Assembly (NCBI RefSeq): GCF_036195325.1
Contig: NZ_CP108101.1
Location: 1,426,001-1,490,000 of the forward strand
Source of the DNA: Streptomyces sp. NBC_00234
Lineage (GTDB): Bacteria; Actinomycetota; Actinomycetes; Streptomycetales; Streptomycetaceae
Length of the DNA stretch: 64,000 nucleotides
Direction: 5' to 3'
Shown here: piece by piece, positions 9,261 to 17,378 of the stretch
Position numbering within the stretch: the stretch's first letter is position 1
How the letters are laid out: each line of letters starts with the position of its first letter
Notes under the pieces: model-generated
What the model was told of the DNA's origin: nothing
The model's input: only the letters and a program-made list of their open reading frames with translations
Database searches by the model: none
Program-made: the position numbers and the translations under genes

Positions 9261-9332
9261 TGGGCGATACTGGGTTCGAACCAGTGACCTCTTCGGTGTG
9301 AACGAAGCGCTCTCCCACTGAGCTAATCGCCC
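9261..9332 (-). tRNA. tRNA-Val, anticodon CAC
   Basis: Read on the minus strand the sequence begins GGGCGAT and ends ATCGCCC plus an A discriminator, giving a perfect 7-bp acceptor stem. The anticodon stem CTTCG/CGAAG encloses TTCACAC, so the anticodon is CAC, reading GTG. The T arm carries GGTTCGAACC. The 3' CCA is not encoded. Length is 72 nt. GTG is one of the dominant Val codons in this GC-rich genome. Confidence 0.95.
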
Positions 9333-9398
9333 GGGCGCACCGCAAACATTACCCCATGTCAGCGGCGCTCCGAGACCACCCCCGAGGCCGGCCCCAGG

Positions 9399-9851
9399 TC
9401 ACTCGGTGATCTTCCACGGCATCGTGATTCCGAACTTCCAGACGTAGATCGCGACCAGTACCGCGATGATCACGAGCCCGATCGTGGTGAGGATGATGTT
9501 GCGCCGCCGCACCTTGGGATCGAGCGCCTTCTGCGCGGCCTCCGTGACCTTGCGCCTGGTCCAGCGCAGAACCAGCTGCGCCCACACGAACTCGGTCGCC
9601 CAGATCGCCATGCCACCGAAGATCACCAGCCACCCGGGACCCGGCAGCGGCAGCATGACGACACCCGCAGCCACCACGGCGAGGCCGACGACGAAGACGC
9701 CGACCTGCCAGCTCATGTGCAGCGGCTTCGACGCCTTGATGAAGGCCGGCGCCCGCGACCCGAGCTCCCGATCGGCCTTCACCGCACCCCCCGCAGCGGA
9801 CTCCGGGGCCGGCGCGGCGCCCCCGCTCCGCTCGTCACTCTCCGCATTCAT
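9399..9851 (-). CDS. TIGR02611/PGPGW family membrane protein
   Basis: A 150-residue protein. ATG at 9851 is preceded by GGGGAGC. An acidic/Ala-rich N-terminal region of about 35 residues leads into a first membrane pair containing the hallmark LPLPGPGWLVIFGG, then a basic loop (RWTRRK...), then a last span with VIIAVLVAIYVW. The PGPGW motif defines a family of small actinobacterial membrane proteins of unknown function. It is divergent from ssgB, whose start is 190 bp away, so the two promoters share 9852-10041. Family membership is clear; role unknown. Confidence 0.85.
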   Translation of the reverse strand: MNAESDERSGGAAPAPESAAGGAVKADRELGSRAPAFIKASKPLHMSWQVGVFVVGLAVVAAGVVMLPLPGPGWLVIFGGMAIWATEFVWAQLVLRWTRRKVTEAAQKALDPKVRRRNIILTTIGLVIIAVLVAIYVWKFGITMPWKITE

Positions 9852-9965
9852 GCTCCCCAACCTACCTGAACGGATTTCGTCACCGGAATGGGTGCACAAC
9901 TCAAAGTTACACACCGCCGTACGAGCGACCCGAAGAGCCACAAATGGGTCAGAGGGGTTTACAAC

Positions 9966-9980
9966 GCCACCGTAGGTGGC
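9966..9980. promoter_or_regulatory. Inverted repeat in the ssgB upstream region
   Basis: GCCACC-GTA-GGTGGC is a perfect 6-3-6 inverted repeat 62-76 bp upstream of the ssgB start. ssgB is developmentally controlled in Streptomyces (known biology), so a regulator site here is plausible. It could equally be fortuitous; I could not match it to a named box with confidence. Confidence 0.3.
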
Positions 9981-10041
9981 ATGTCGATTTCGCCGACGTG
10001 CGAATCCCCGAGCGCACACTGAGCGAAAGGCCCTGGCGCTT

Positions 10042-10455
10042 ATGAACACCACGGTCAGCTGCGAGCTGCACCTGCGCCTCGTTGTGTCGAGCGAGTCCTC
10101 ACTGCCTGTACCCGCGGGCCTGCGGTATGACACGGCCGATCCCTATGCCGTGCACGCCACCTTCCACACCGGAGCGGAGGAGACGGTCGAATGGGTATTC
10201 GCCCGTGACCTCCTTGCCGAGGGGCTGCACAGGCCCACCGGCACCGGAGACGTCCGCGTCTGGCCATCACGTAGTCACGGCCAGGGCGTCGTCTGTATCG
10301 CGCTGAGCTCCCCAGAGGGCGAAGCCCTGCTCGAGGCCCCGGCAAGGGCCCTGGAGTCGTTCCTGAAGAGGACCGACGCCGCGGTTCCGCCGGGCACCGA
10401 GCATCGCCACTTCGACCTCGATACGGAGCTCTCACACATCCTGGCCGAGAGCTGA
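10042..10455 (+). CDS. ssgB: Sporulation cell-division protein SsgB
   Basis: A 137-residue SsgA-like protein. The opening MNTTVSCELHLRLVV and the rest of the chain read as the highly conserved SsgB of streptomycetes. SsgB localises to future septum sites in aerial hyphae and recruits FtsZ, so it positively controls sporulation-specific division (established for the family). The ATG at 10042 is preceded by GAAAGG. There is no signal peptide or membrane span, consistent with a cytoplasmic protein that reaches the membrane through SsgA. It stands alone: a divergent membrane gene lies upstream and a strong hairpin at 10528 lies downstream. This is the best taxonomic marker in the window. Confidence 0.97.
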   Translation: MNTTVSCELHLRLVVSSESSLPVPAGLRYDTADPYAVHATFHTGAEETVEWVFARDLLAEGLHRPTGTGDVRVWPSRSHGQGVVCIALSSPEGEALLEAPARALESFLKRTDAAVPPGTEHRHFDLDTELSHILAES

Positions 10456-10527
10456 GCCAGGCCGAGAGCTGCGGGACGCCGTCCGACTCGGGGCGACGGC
10501 GTCGCGCGGACAACCTCATAGGGCACA

Positions 10528-10573
10528 CACCGGCGCCGTCACCGCGGAATCCACCGCGGTGACGGCGCCGGTG
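10528..10573 (+). terminator. Perfect 20-bp stem-loop after ssgB
   Basis: Bases 10528-10547 pair without mismatch with 10554-10573 around the loop AATCCA. It begins 72 bases after the ssgB stop. The remaining part of the 10456-10804 gap is GC-rich and shows no gene; it must contain the promoter of the gene at 10805. Confidence 0.8.
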
Positions 10574-10804
10574 CCCGTATCCGGCCACTTTCCGCCTCCT
10601 GCCGGCCGTCACCGCCGCCGGCCCGCGCGAGCCCCTCCCGCCGGACGGCCTCCGGGGCCGCCACAGGCCGCCGGGCCCTCCCGCCGACGCAACGGGCCAC
10701 CTCAAGGCCCCTGGGCCCGCTCCGGGCCGGATGAGCGCCTCCCGAGCCAGTAGAGTCAGCCGCCATCGGCGAGCGCCCGCCCGCCGGATTCCAGGGAGCG
10801 AAGC

Positions 10805-11377
10805 GTGCTGATCCCACACGACACCAGGATCGCCCTCGACACGGTGGTCGATCTGGTGAACACCGCACCGGAGTACGAGCTGCCCGAGAGCGAGCAGACC
10901 GACGGGCTCGCCGACGTGGAGGCGCTGTACGACTTCGCGGAGCGCCATCTCATCAGCGGCGTCGGCGGGCTCGCCGAGAAGGATCTTCGAGCCGTACAGG
11001 ATGTACGCGGGCGGTTCGCGGAGATCTTCGCGGCGCCGGACGCCCGTACGGCCGCCGATCTCGTCAACCGGCTGGTGGCCGCCGCGGGGACCACCCCGCA
11101 GCTCACCGACCACGACGGCTACGACTGGCACGTCCACTACTTCGCCCCGGACGCCTCGATCGCCGACCACCTGGCGGCCGACTGCGGCATGGCCCTGGCG
11201 TTCATCGTCGTGGCGGGCGAGCAGGAGCGGCTGCGGCGCTGCGAGGCGCCGGACTGCCGACGCGCCTTCGTCGACCTGTCCCGCAACCGCTCGCGCCGCT
11301 ACTGCTCCAGCCGCACCTGCGGTAATCGCCTGCATGTCGCCGCGTACCGGGCCCGGCGCAAGGAAGCGGCCGGCTGA
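10805..11377 (+). CDS. ABATE/CGNR zinc-finger domain protein, probable regulator
   Basis: A 190-residue protein. GTG start at 10805, with purine-rich sequence upstream. The N-terminal ~140 residues form the ABATE-type (putative stress-induced regulator) domain beginning DTRIALDTVVDLVNT. The C-terminus has the zinc-binding set CEAPDC...YCSSRTCGNR, with the CGNR tetrapeptide at about 172-175 followed by a basic tail. Proteins of this type are presumed transcription regulators; targets are unknown. It follows the ssgB terminator and so is likely transcribed on its own. Family assignment is firm from the cysteine pattern. Confidence 0.88.
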   Translation: MLIPHDTRIALDTVVDLVNTAPEYELPESEQTDGLADVEALYDFAERHLISGVGGLAEKDLRAVQDVRGRFAEIFAAPDARTAADLVNRLVAAAGTTPQLTDHDGYDWHVHYFAPDASIADHLAADCGMALAFIVVAGEQERLRRCEAPDCRRAFVDLSRNRSRRYCSSRTCGNRLHVAAYRARRKEAAG

Positions 11378-11450
11378 CGTTCCCGGCATCGGCGCACCGC
11401 GCACGGAGGCGCCCGCCGCGGCGGGGCGGGACGGGGTGCCGTTCCCTGGC

Positions 11451-11606
11451 TCACAGCAGGAAGAGATCGTGCAGCGCGGCCATCAGCAGCAGACTGCCGA
11501 TCACCGTGAGGAAGATCATCAGGGGCGGCTGGGAAAGGGCGAAGAGGCAGCCACGCGGCTCTTCGGCAGGGGGTGCGGGGGCTTCGCCCCGGGATGTGTC
11601 CACCAT
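11451..11606 (-). CDS. 51-residue single-span membrane protein
   Basis: A short open frame reading MVDTSRGEAPAPPAEEPR, then a hydrophobic C-terminal half with LMIFLTVIGSLLLMAAL and a terminal DLFLL. A proline/acid-rich soluble head plus one membrane span and no tail is typical of small Streptomyces membrane proteins. It converges on the CGNR gene 73 bp away. The ribosome site is weak (CCCGAG next to the ATG); the following GTG is an alternative start. Codon third positions are G/C-rich. Function is unknown; the gene call rests on composition and organisation. Confidence 0.6.
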   Translation of the reverse strand: MVDTSRGEAPAPPAEEPRGCLFALSQPPLMIFLTVIGSLLLMAALHDLFLL

Positions 11607-11812
11607 CTCGGGTTGATCATGGCGTAGTTGACCCCTCCATGGCGATCAACACGCCTTTTCCGGAAGGGAGTTCAACCCTTCCGTGGCCGAGAGGAATCGC
11701 TCCGGCGTCCGATCCGGCATCACACTTTCGGACCGCCGCGTCCCCACCGCCGCCCCCGGCCGCTCCGGCGGCTGCGCGCAACGCACGGAGCCGAAGGGGC
11801 ACTTCGGCCCGG

Positions 11813-12829
11813 TCAGCGCGGGGCGGCGCTGGAGGCGCGCACGACGAGTTCCGGCTGGAGCACGACACTGCGGTGCTCGTGGGTGCCGTCGTCGTCCGCC
11901 TCCTCCAGCAGGAGTTCCGCAGCCATCCGTCCCATCACCATGGCGGGCTGACGTACCGATGTGAGGGGTACGGCCGCCGCGGCGGCGAACTCGATGTCGT
12001 CGTAACCGACGATGGCCACGTCCTGCGGGACCCGCACCCCGGCCGCGTACAGCGACTGCAGGACACCGAGGGCGAGCAGGTCGTTGGCGCAGAAGACGGC
12101 GGTCGGCCGGGGCACGAGGCCGAGCAGCCGGGCGCCCGCGTCGCGTCCCGCGGCGACGTCCAGGCGGTCGGAGGGGATCTCGACGAGGGCTTCCGGCGGC
12201 AGACCGGCCTCGGCGAGAGCTGCCAGCGCACCCTCGCGACGGTCCCTTATCTGCTGGAGGTCGCCGGGGCCGCTCACATAGGCCACGGAGCGGTGGCCGG
12301 CCGAGACGAGGTGCCCGACGGCGAGTGCGCCGCCGCGGACGTCGTCGACGGAGACGGCGCAGGACTGACCGCCGGAGGACACCCGGTCCACCAGCACGAA
12401 CGGAATCCGGTGGCGGCTGAACGCCTCCAGGTTGCGGCCGGTGGCGTCCGCCGGGGTGACGAGCACCCCGCAGACCCGCTGCTCGGCGAAGAGCCCGAGG
12501 TAGTCGGCCTCCTCCGTGGGATTCTGGTCGCTGTTGCACACCATGACGCCGAGCCCGGCCTGCCGTGCGGCCCGCTCGGCGCCGCGGGCCACGTCCACGA
12601 AGAACGGGTTGCCCATGTCGAGGACGAGCAGCGCCATGATCCGGCTCCGGCCGGCCCGGAGCTGCCGGGCCGACTCGCTGCGTACGTATCCGAGGTCCTC
12701 GATGGCGGCCAGCACCCGGGCACGGGTGTCCGGCAGCACCGCCTCGGGCCGGTTGATCACATTGGAGACCGTTCCCACCGAGACTCCGGCCTGCCGGGCC
12801 ACGTCCTTGATCCCTGCCACACGCCCCAC
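11813..12829 (-). CDS. LacI-family transcriptional regulator
   Basis: A 338-residue LacI/GalR repressor. The GTG start at 12829 gives MGRVAGIKDVARQAGVSVGT, placing the helix-turn-helix at residues ~6-25, followed by the hinge helix (SARQLRAGRSR) and a periplasmic-binding-protein-like ligand domain with typical GYDDIEFA near residue 275. Such proteins bind palindromic operators and release them on binding a sugar. Palindromes TGAATTGTTTCA and ATGAATCGATTCAT lie 200-270 bp upstream, and a 10/12 match lies before the sugar ABC operon at 8944. I infer that it controls both itself and that operon. The ligand is unknown, possibly a pectin-derived sugar. Confidence 0.9.
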   Translation of the reverse strand: MGRVAGIKDVARQAGVSVGTVSNVINRPEAVLPDTRARVLAAIEDLGYVRSESARQLRAGRSRIMALLVLDMGNPFFVDVARGAERAARQAGLGVMVCNSDQNPTEEADYLGLFAEQRVCGVLVTPADATGRNLEAFSRHRIPFVLVDRVSSGGQSCAVSVDDVRGGALAVGHLVSAGHRSVAYVSGPGDLQQIRDRREGALAALAEAGLPPEALVEIPSDRLDVAAGRDAGARLLGLVPRPTAVFCANDLLALGVLQSLYAAGVRVPQDVAIVGYDDIEFAAAAAVPLTSVRQPAMVMGRMAAELLLEEADDDGTHEHRSVVLQPELVVRASSAAPR

Positions 12830-13028
12830 TTGCCCTGCCCCACTGATGCTCCTGGCCGCCGCGCACGGGCGCGGGGACTCCCCATCGCACGGACGGCGAT
12901 GCCGGGTATTCCGTCATCCTCGCGCATGCGCGGTATCCGCACCGGCACCGGTACCGGTCCCCGCGCGCCGACGTCCGTCGATGCGCTTCGACCTGCGGGA
13001 CGGCTGCCGCCGACGTGCGACCACCGAA

Positions 13029-13044
13029 TGAATTGTTTCAATTC
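13029..13044. promoter_or_regulatory. Candidate LacI operator, distal palindrome 1
   Basis: TGAATTGTTTCA (13029-13040), inside the inverted repeat GAATTG-TTT-CAATTC (13030-13044), lies about 200 bp upstream of the LacI gene. It differs at two of 12 positions from the perfect palindrome at 13088-13099. It lies in a locally AT-rich island between two GC-rich genes. Confidence 0.5.
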
Positions 13045-13086
13045 GATCGGGACGGTAACCCCATCGATGCGGACCGTCAAGGAGGC

Positions 13087-13100
13087 ATGAATCGATTCAT
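13087..13100. promoter_or_regulatory. Perfect 14-bp palindrome, candidate LacI operator 2
   Basis: ATGAATCGATTCAT is fully self-complementary and has the central CG typical of LacI-family operators. It lies 258 bp upstream of the LacI start and 35 bp beyond the stop of the convergently placed gene at 13135. The gap 12830-13134 holds no gene, so these palindromes are its main content. Confidence 0.55.
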
Positions 13101-13134
13101 GGAGGGTTCGTGAACCGATCCTCCCGCACGGCCC

Positions 13135-13584
13135 TCAGAGGCCGTGCTTCTTCAGGATCGCCTCGATGTCGCTGAAGTCGTCGCCGGGCGCCGCTGCCTG
13201 CCCCTTGGCGGGCTTCGACCGGGGCCGGTCCGCCGGGGTGCCGGACGTCAGCGGGGGCGCGGACGCGGCGGGGGCGACCGCCGTGTGCCCCGCCGCACGG
13301 GCGGCCTTGCGTTCCTCACGGGTGGTGGAGCGCCTGCGCTCCGTCGCCCGCGTGGTCACGAGAAGCAGCCAGGCCAGTCCGAGCAGTCCGAAGCCCAGCC
13401 AGACGCTCGGCTTGAAGGCGATGTCGGACACCCACTCGACGACCCCGGTCATCACCAGACCGAGCGGCACGAGCGAGTAGGCGGCGATCCGGGTGGCCGC
13501 GAGGAACCGCTTGCGGTACGCGGTGACCGCGGCGATGCCCAGGCCCGCCGCCGACGCCGCGGAAAAGATGGTCTCGGCAAGCAT
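13135..13584 (-). CDS. Small two-span membrane protein with conserved C-terminal tail
   Basis: A 149-residue protein. ATG at 13584 is chosen because GGAGG sits five bases upstream; longer in-frame starts lack this. Residues ~1-25 and ~35-80 hold hydrophobic segments (GLGIAAVTAYRK, SLVPLGLVMTG, WLGFGLLGLAWLLLV). A basic Arg/Thr/Ala linker follows, ending in DDFSDIEAILKKHGL, an acidic amphipathic tail. I do not recognise a functional domain. It diverges from the DsbA-like gene at 13740. Streptomyces orthologs have sometimes been labelled cellulose synthase, which nothing in the sequence supports. Confidence 0.75.
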   Translation of the reverse strand: MLAETIFSAASAAGLGIAAVTAYRKRFLAATRIAAYSLVPLGLVMTGVVEWVSDIAFKPSVWLGFGLLGLAWLLLVTTRATERRRSTTREERKAARAAGHTAVAPAASAPPLTSGTPADRPRSKPAKGQAAAPGDDFSDIEAILKKHGL

Positions 13585-13739
13585 CGGGGCCTCCAGGGGC
13601 ATGGGGAAACGTCTCTTCCATCCTGCACCGCCGCTCGCCCCGGGGCCACGAGCCGCGACCACATCAGGGACATTTCAGGGCCGCCCTCCTCCCCAGGTCC
13701 CGATTGGGAAGCTCCCTCCCGGCCTGAAAGACTGAATTC

Positions 13740-14255
13740 ATGAGCGAATCCACACCCGCCGCCCCGGTCGTCCTCGACATCTGGTGCGACCTCCAGTGTC
13801 CCGACTGCCATCAGGCCCTCACCGATGTACACGCCCTGCGCGCCCGGTACGGCGACCGGCTGGACGTGCGACTGCGGCACTTCCCGCTGGAGAAGAACAA
13901 GCACGCCTACGCCGCCGCACAGGCCGCCGAGGAGGCGTACACACAGGGCAAGGGCTGGCCGTACGTCGAGGCCGTGCTCGCCCGTACCGCCGATCTGTCC
14001 CGCGCCGGTGAGCCGCTCCTGATCGAGGTGGCACGCGAACTGGGCCTGGACGCGGAAGAGTTCGACACCGCTCTGATCGACGGCCGGCACCTGCTGATCG
14101 TCGACGCCGATCAGGCCGAGGGCAAGGCCATCGGCGTGACCGGGACTCCGACGTATGTGATCGGCGACGAGCGGCTCGACGGCGGCAAGAGCCAGGAAGG
14201 GCTCCGCGAGCGGATCGAGGAGATCACCGACCGGCTGCTGGCCGCGCAGGGCTGA
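13740..14255 (+). CDS. DsbA/FrnE-family thioredoxin-fold protein
   Basis: A 171-residue cytoplasmic protein without signal peptide. The redox motif CPDC lies at residues 20-23 in the expected position after the first strand (VVLDIWCDLQ). A helical insertion follows (HAYAAAQAAEEAYTQGKGW), and the cis-proline region VTGTPTYVIGDE is near residue 135. These features define DsbA-like oxidoreductases of the FrnE/2-hydroxychromene-isomerase-like group, which act on dithiols. Substrate unknown. It converges on the GNAT gene at 14288, with an 8-bp GGCCGG/CCGGCC-type inverted repeat between them. Confidence 0.88.
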   Translation: MSESTPAAPVVLDIWCDLQCPDCHQALTDVHALRARYGDRLDVRLRHFPLEKNKHAYAAAQAAEEAYTQGKGWPYVEAVLARTADLSRAGEPLLIEVARELGLDAEEFDTALIDGRHLLIVDADQAEGKAIGVTGTPTYVIGDERLDGGKSQEGLRERIEEITDRLLAAQG

Positions 14256-14287
14256 CGGCCGGACCGGATCGCCGCGGGGCCGGCCGT

Positions 14288-15124
14288 CTACAGCGCCTTG
14301 GCCAGGTTGTGGTTCGTCGTCTCGTAACCGAGGGACTCGTACAGCCGGAGCGCCGGTGTGTTGGCAGCGAAGACATGCAGACCGAGCCGGTCCACACCGG
14401 CGTCCAGCGCCATGCCTTCCGCCGCCAGCATCAGCGCCCGGCCGTAGCCCCGCCCCCGGTACTCCTCGCGCACCTCGACGTCGTAGACCCAGCCGATCCA
14501 GGATCCGGGGGCGTTCTCGTACCGGGCCACCCAGATGTGGCCGACCGCCTCCTCGTCGCGGATCAGGACGTGGAGGCGCACACCCTCCGTGGCCAGTCCG
14601 TCCGGCAGCAGCCGGGCGTGGTCGGCCTCGGACTTCTGCAGGGCCTGGTCGGCGGGGACTCCGCGGCTGATCCAGTCCTGAGCGTAGGCGGTGACGGCCC
14701 CGCCCTCCCACCGCCTGAACTCCTCCTCGGACATGGAGCGCGCGAGGATCCCGCCGGGCAGCGCCGGAGCGTTCTGCGGCAGTGTCTTGATCATGTTCCG
14801 GCTGCGCTCGGTGTATCCGAGCGCGGCGGCCAGCCGCTGGGCGGGCTCGTTGTCCGCGGGGGCTTCCAGCCGGGCCAGGACGCAGCCCCACCCCCTCAGC
14901 ACCTCCTCGGCGGCGAGCGCCGCGATGGTGCCCCGGCCCCGCCGCCGGTGCGGGGCGTCGATCCGCAGGGAGCGGAGCACTCCGGCCGTCGCGCCGAACG
15001 TCGGGTCGGTGGCGATCTCCAGTGCGCCGACGGGACGCCCGTTGTCGCACACGTCGTAGGCGCGCGCCCGTGCGCCGTCGGCGCCTTGCTTGCTCGGCCC
15101 GGTCGGCCGCAGGGTGGTGGTCAT
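14288..15124 (-). CDS. Tandem GNAT N-acetyltransferase
   Basis: A 278-residue protein. ATG at 15124 gives MTTTLRPTGPS; the longer frame upstream reads through unrelated sequence. Two GNAT folds are stacked. The first (residues ~20-130) has a VLRSLRIDAPHRRRGRGT acetyl-CoA loop, the second (~140-278) has VEVREEYRGRGYGRALML and ends with the AANTPALRLYESLGY strand typical of GNAT enzymes. Both halves retain the R/QxxGxG/A-type signature, so both could bind acetyl-CoA. Substrate unknown. The C-terminal half resembles small-molecule or ribosomal-peptide acetyltransferases. Confidence 0.85.
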   Translation of the reverse strand: MTTTLRPTGPSKQGADGARARAYDVCDNGRPVGALEIATDPTFGATAGVLRSLRIDAPHRRRGRGTIAALAAEEVLRGWGCVLARLEAPADNEPAQRLAAALGYTERSRNMIKTLPQNAPALPGGILARSMSEEEFRRWEGGAVTAYAQDWISRGVPADQALQKSEADHARLLPDGLATEGVRLHVLIRDEEAVGHIWVARYENAPGSWIGWVYDVEVREEYRGRGYGRALMLAAEGMALDAGVDRLGLHVFAANTPALRLYESLGYETTNHNLAKAL

Positions 15125-15174
15125 CAGAGGTGTTCTATCCGCTGCGCGGCGGCCCGTCACCCGTTTTTCCGGCT

Positions 15175-15996
15175 TTACGGGTCGAGGTCGTTCCCCGCGC
15201 GCTCGTCGAAGATGCGCATGGCCTTCGCGGTCACCGGTCCGGGGGCGCCGGGCAGCTCGCGCGCGTCGACGCGGTGAACCGCCTGGATGTCGCGCGTGGT
15301 GGAGGTCAGGAAGATCTCCTCGGCCTGGTCGAGCACCTCCGGCGACAGCTCGGTCTCCTGGGCGCCGGTCCATTCCACGGCCAGGGCGCGGGTGATTCCG
15401 GCGAGGCAGCCCGAGGCGACCGGCGGGGTGTGGATCCGTCCGCCGATGACCACGAAGACGTTGGAGCCGGTGCCCTCGCAGAGCTGCCCGGCCGTGTTGG
15501 AGAAGAGGGCCTCGGAGGCACCCAGGCTGTGGGCACGGGCGAGCGCGACGACGTTCTCCGCGTACGAGGTGGTCTTGAGTCCGACGACCGCGCTGCGTTC
15601 GTTGCGCGTCCAGGGGACGGTGATCACGGCCGTGGAGTCGGGGCGGCGCCCCACCTCCCCCAGGGCGACGACGAGACCGGGCCCGTTGTCCCCGCGGTCC
15701 GAGCCGAGCGGGGAGATGCCGCCGGTGAACGTGATGCGCAGCCGGCCGAGCGGCAGGGGCGTGGCGTCGATCACTTCCTGGGCGGCACGGCGGATCTCGT
15801 CGTGGTCGGGGTCCGGGAGGCCGAGTCCCCTGGCCGAGCGGGTCAGCCGGTCCAGGTGCCGGGTCAGGGCGAAGGGCCGGCCCTCGACGGTCTTGACCGT
15901 CTCGAAGACACCGTCCCCGACGGTGAGCCCGTGGTCGAGCACGGACACCCGTGCGTCATCGGCCTCGCGCAGCTCGCCGTTGACCCAGATCCTCAT
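15175..15996 (-). CDS. pabC: Class IV aminotransferase, probable aminodeoxychorismate lyase
   Basis: A 273-residue PLP enzyme. The PLP lysine is K141 in LKTTSYAENV; GDGVFETVK (residues 27-35) and SNVFVV are class IV landmarks. The start overlaps the stop of the pabB-like gene in an ATGA junction, which strongly suggests that it acts on that enzyme's product. Aminodeoxychorismate lyase releases pyruvate to give 4-aminobenzoate for folate. The family also contains branched-chain and D-amino-acid aminotransferases, so the lyase role depends on the coupling to 15993. Confidence is high for fold and moderate for the exact reaction. Confidence 0.8.
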   Translation of the reverse strand: MRIWVNGELREADDARVSVLDHGLTVGDGVFETVKTVEGRPFALTRHLDRLTRSARGLGLPDPDHDEIRRAAQEVIDATPLPLGRLRITFTGGISPLGSDRGDNGPGLVVALGEVGRRPDSTAVITVPWTRNERSAVVGLKTTSYAENVVALARAHSLGASEALFSNTAGQLCEGTGSNVFVVIGGRIHTPPVASGCLAGITRALAVEWTGAQETELSPEVLDQAEEIFLTSTTRDIQAVHRVDARELPGAPGPVTAKAMRIFDERAGNDLDP

Positions 15997-17048
15997 GACG
16001 CGGTCCTTCCTGTCTCCTCGTAGGTGCCCGACGCTACAGCGAGCAGCCGGGACGCCTTCAGTTCGGTCTCGTCCCATTCGCGCTCCGGGTCGGAGCCCCA
16101 GGTGATGCCCGCTCCGGTGCCGAAGCGGAGGACCGGGGCGGCGCCGGTGCGGTCGATCCAGAACGTCCGTATCCCGACGGCGAGGCCGGCGGTGCCACGG
16201 TCGGCGTCCACCCAGCCGATCCCTCCGCAGTACGGCCCGCGCGGCGAGGTCTCCAGGGCTTCGATGATCCGCAGGGCGCTGGACTTCGGTGCCCCGGTGA
16301 CGGAGCCGGGCGGGAATGCCGCCGCGAGCAGTTCCGGCCACCCCGCGTCGTCCGCCAGCCGTCCCCGCACGGTGGAGACGAGGTGGACGAGGCCGGGGTG
16401 CTTCTCCACCACACAGAGATCGGGGACCGTGACACTCCCGGTCGCGCAGACCCGGCCGAGGTCGTTGCGGACCAGGTCGACGATCATCACGTTCTCCGCG
16501 TGGTCCTTCTCCAGCAGATCGTTCTCGGTGCGCCCCGTGCCCTTGATCGGTCCGGACTCGACGGTGCGGCCGTCCCGCTTCAGGAAGAGCTCGGGGGAGG
16601 CGGTGGCGATCTCGACGCCCTGCGCGGGCAGCCGGATCGTTCCCGCGTACGGAGCGGGGTTGCCGCGCGCGAGCAGGGCGGTGAGAGCGTCCACGTCGCT
16701 CCCCGCGGGATCGGGCAGCGGCGCGGACATCACCCGGCAGAGATTGGCCTGATAGACCTCACCTGCGGCGATGTGTTCACGAATACGCCGCACACCGGCC
16801 ACGTAGGCGGCCTTGTCCAAGGACGAGGACCAGTCCCCGACAGCGGGTCCGCGCCAGGCTCCGGGCAGCGGAGGCGGCACCTGCTCGGTCCGTACGTCGG
16901 AGAAGCGGGCGCAGACGAGGCGGCCTTCGAAGTCGGCACAGACGGCCCAGAAGCCGGAGGAGTCGAGGGCCGCGGGATCACTGGTCACATCCCGCAGACC
17001 GGAGGCGACGAGGCCGCCGAAGCGGGCCATGGGAGCGAGGTCGTACAC
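15993..17048 (-). CDS. pabB: Chorismate-binding enzyme, PabB-like aminodeoxychorismate synthase component I
   Basis: A 351-residue protein made of the C-terminal chorismate-binding core of the anthranilate/aminodeoxychorismate synthase family with a short N-terminal part. Landmarks are SPELFLKRDGR, PIKGTGRT, ENVMIVDLVRNDLGRV and FPPGSVTGAPK. The PIKGT signature is the one seen in PabB/TrpE enzymes. GTG start at 17048; an ATG six codons later is possible. No glutaminase (PabA) gene is adjacent. Coupled translation with the lyase-like gene at 15175 argues for 4-aminobenzoate synthesis over anthranilate. It lies divergently from the tRNA cluster. Confidence 0.85.
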   Translation of the reverse strand: MYDLAPMARFGGLVASGLRDVTSDPAALDSSGFWAVCADFEGRLVCARFSDVRTEQVPPPLPGAWRGPAVGDWSSSLDKAAYVAGVRRIREHIAAGEVYQANLCRVMSAPLPDPAGSDVDALTALLARGNPAPYAGTIRLPAQGVEIATASPELFLKRDGRTVESGPIKGTGRTENDLLEKDHAENVMIVDLVRNDLGRVCATGSVTVPDLCVVEKHPGLVHLVSTVRGRLADDAGWPELLAAAFPPGSVTGAPKSSALRIIEALETSPRGPYCGGIGWVDADRGTAGLAVGIRTFWIDRTGAAPVLRFGTGAGITWGSDPEREWDETELKASRLLAVASGTYEETGRTAS

Positions 17049-17193
17049 GCTGGTGAGTCTAGGACGGAGTGCCGTGACCTGCGTCGGGGCGAGTGCACCT
17101 CGGCAAGCTGCGCAAACGCGTTTTTGTACTGGCCCGGGAATCCGCTAGAGTTCAACACGTCGCCGGGACGCGCAAGCGAAACGGGAATGACAA

Positions 17194-17266
17194 GCGGACG
17201 TAGCTCAGTTGGTAGAGCGCAACCTTGCCAAGGTTGAGGTCGCCAGTTCGAACCTGGTCGTCCGCT
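17194..17266 (+). tRNA. tRNA-Gly, anticodon GCC
   Basis: The acceptor stem GCGGACG pairs with CGTCCGC, with discriminator T. The anticodon stem CAACC/GGTTG encloses TTGCCAA, so the anticodon is GCC, reading GGC. T arm GTTCGAAC. CCA is not encoded. It is the first of five tRNAs transcribed in the same direction, 17194-17636. Confidence 0.95.
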
Positions 17267-17303
17267 CGCAGAAAGTGGGGGATCTTCCCGAACCCCCGCT
17301 CCT

Positions 17304-17374
17304 GGTGGAGTGGCCGAGAGGCGAGGCAACGGCCTGCAAAGCCGTCTACACGGGTTCAAATCCCGTCTCCACCT
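17304..17374 (+). tRNA. tRNA-Cys, anticodon GCA
   Basis: Acceptor stem GGTGGAG/CTCCACC with discriminator T; anticodon stem ACGGC/GCCGT encloses CTGCAAA, giving GCA. T arm GGTTCAAATCC. 71 nt, 37 bp after tRNA-Gly and four bp before the first tRNA-Val of the cluster, so it is surely co-transcribed with both. Confidence 0.95.
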
Positions 17375-17378
17375 CCAA

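Noticed and set aside
9852..10041. Sigma-H type promoter before ssgB
   Set aside because: GTTT occurs at 9957-9960, but no clear GGGTA-type -10 lies at the right spacing. The known biology fits, but the sequence is not convincing enough.
11661..11683. Hairpin CGGAAGGG-N7-CCCTTCCG after the LacI gene
   Set aside because: The stem is only 8 bp and on the minus strand is followed by A rather than U residues, so I did not list it as a terminator.
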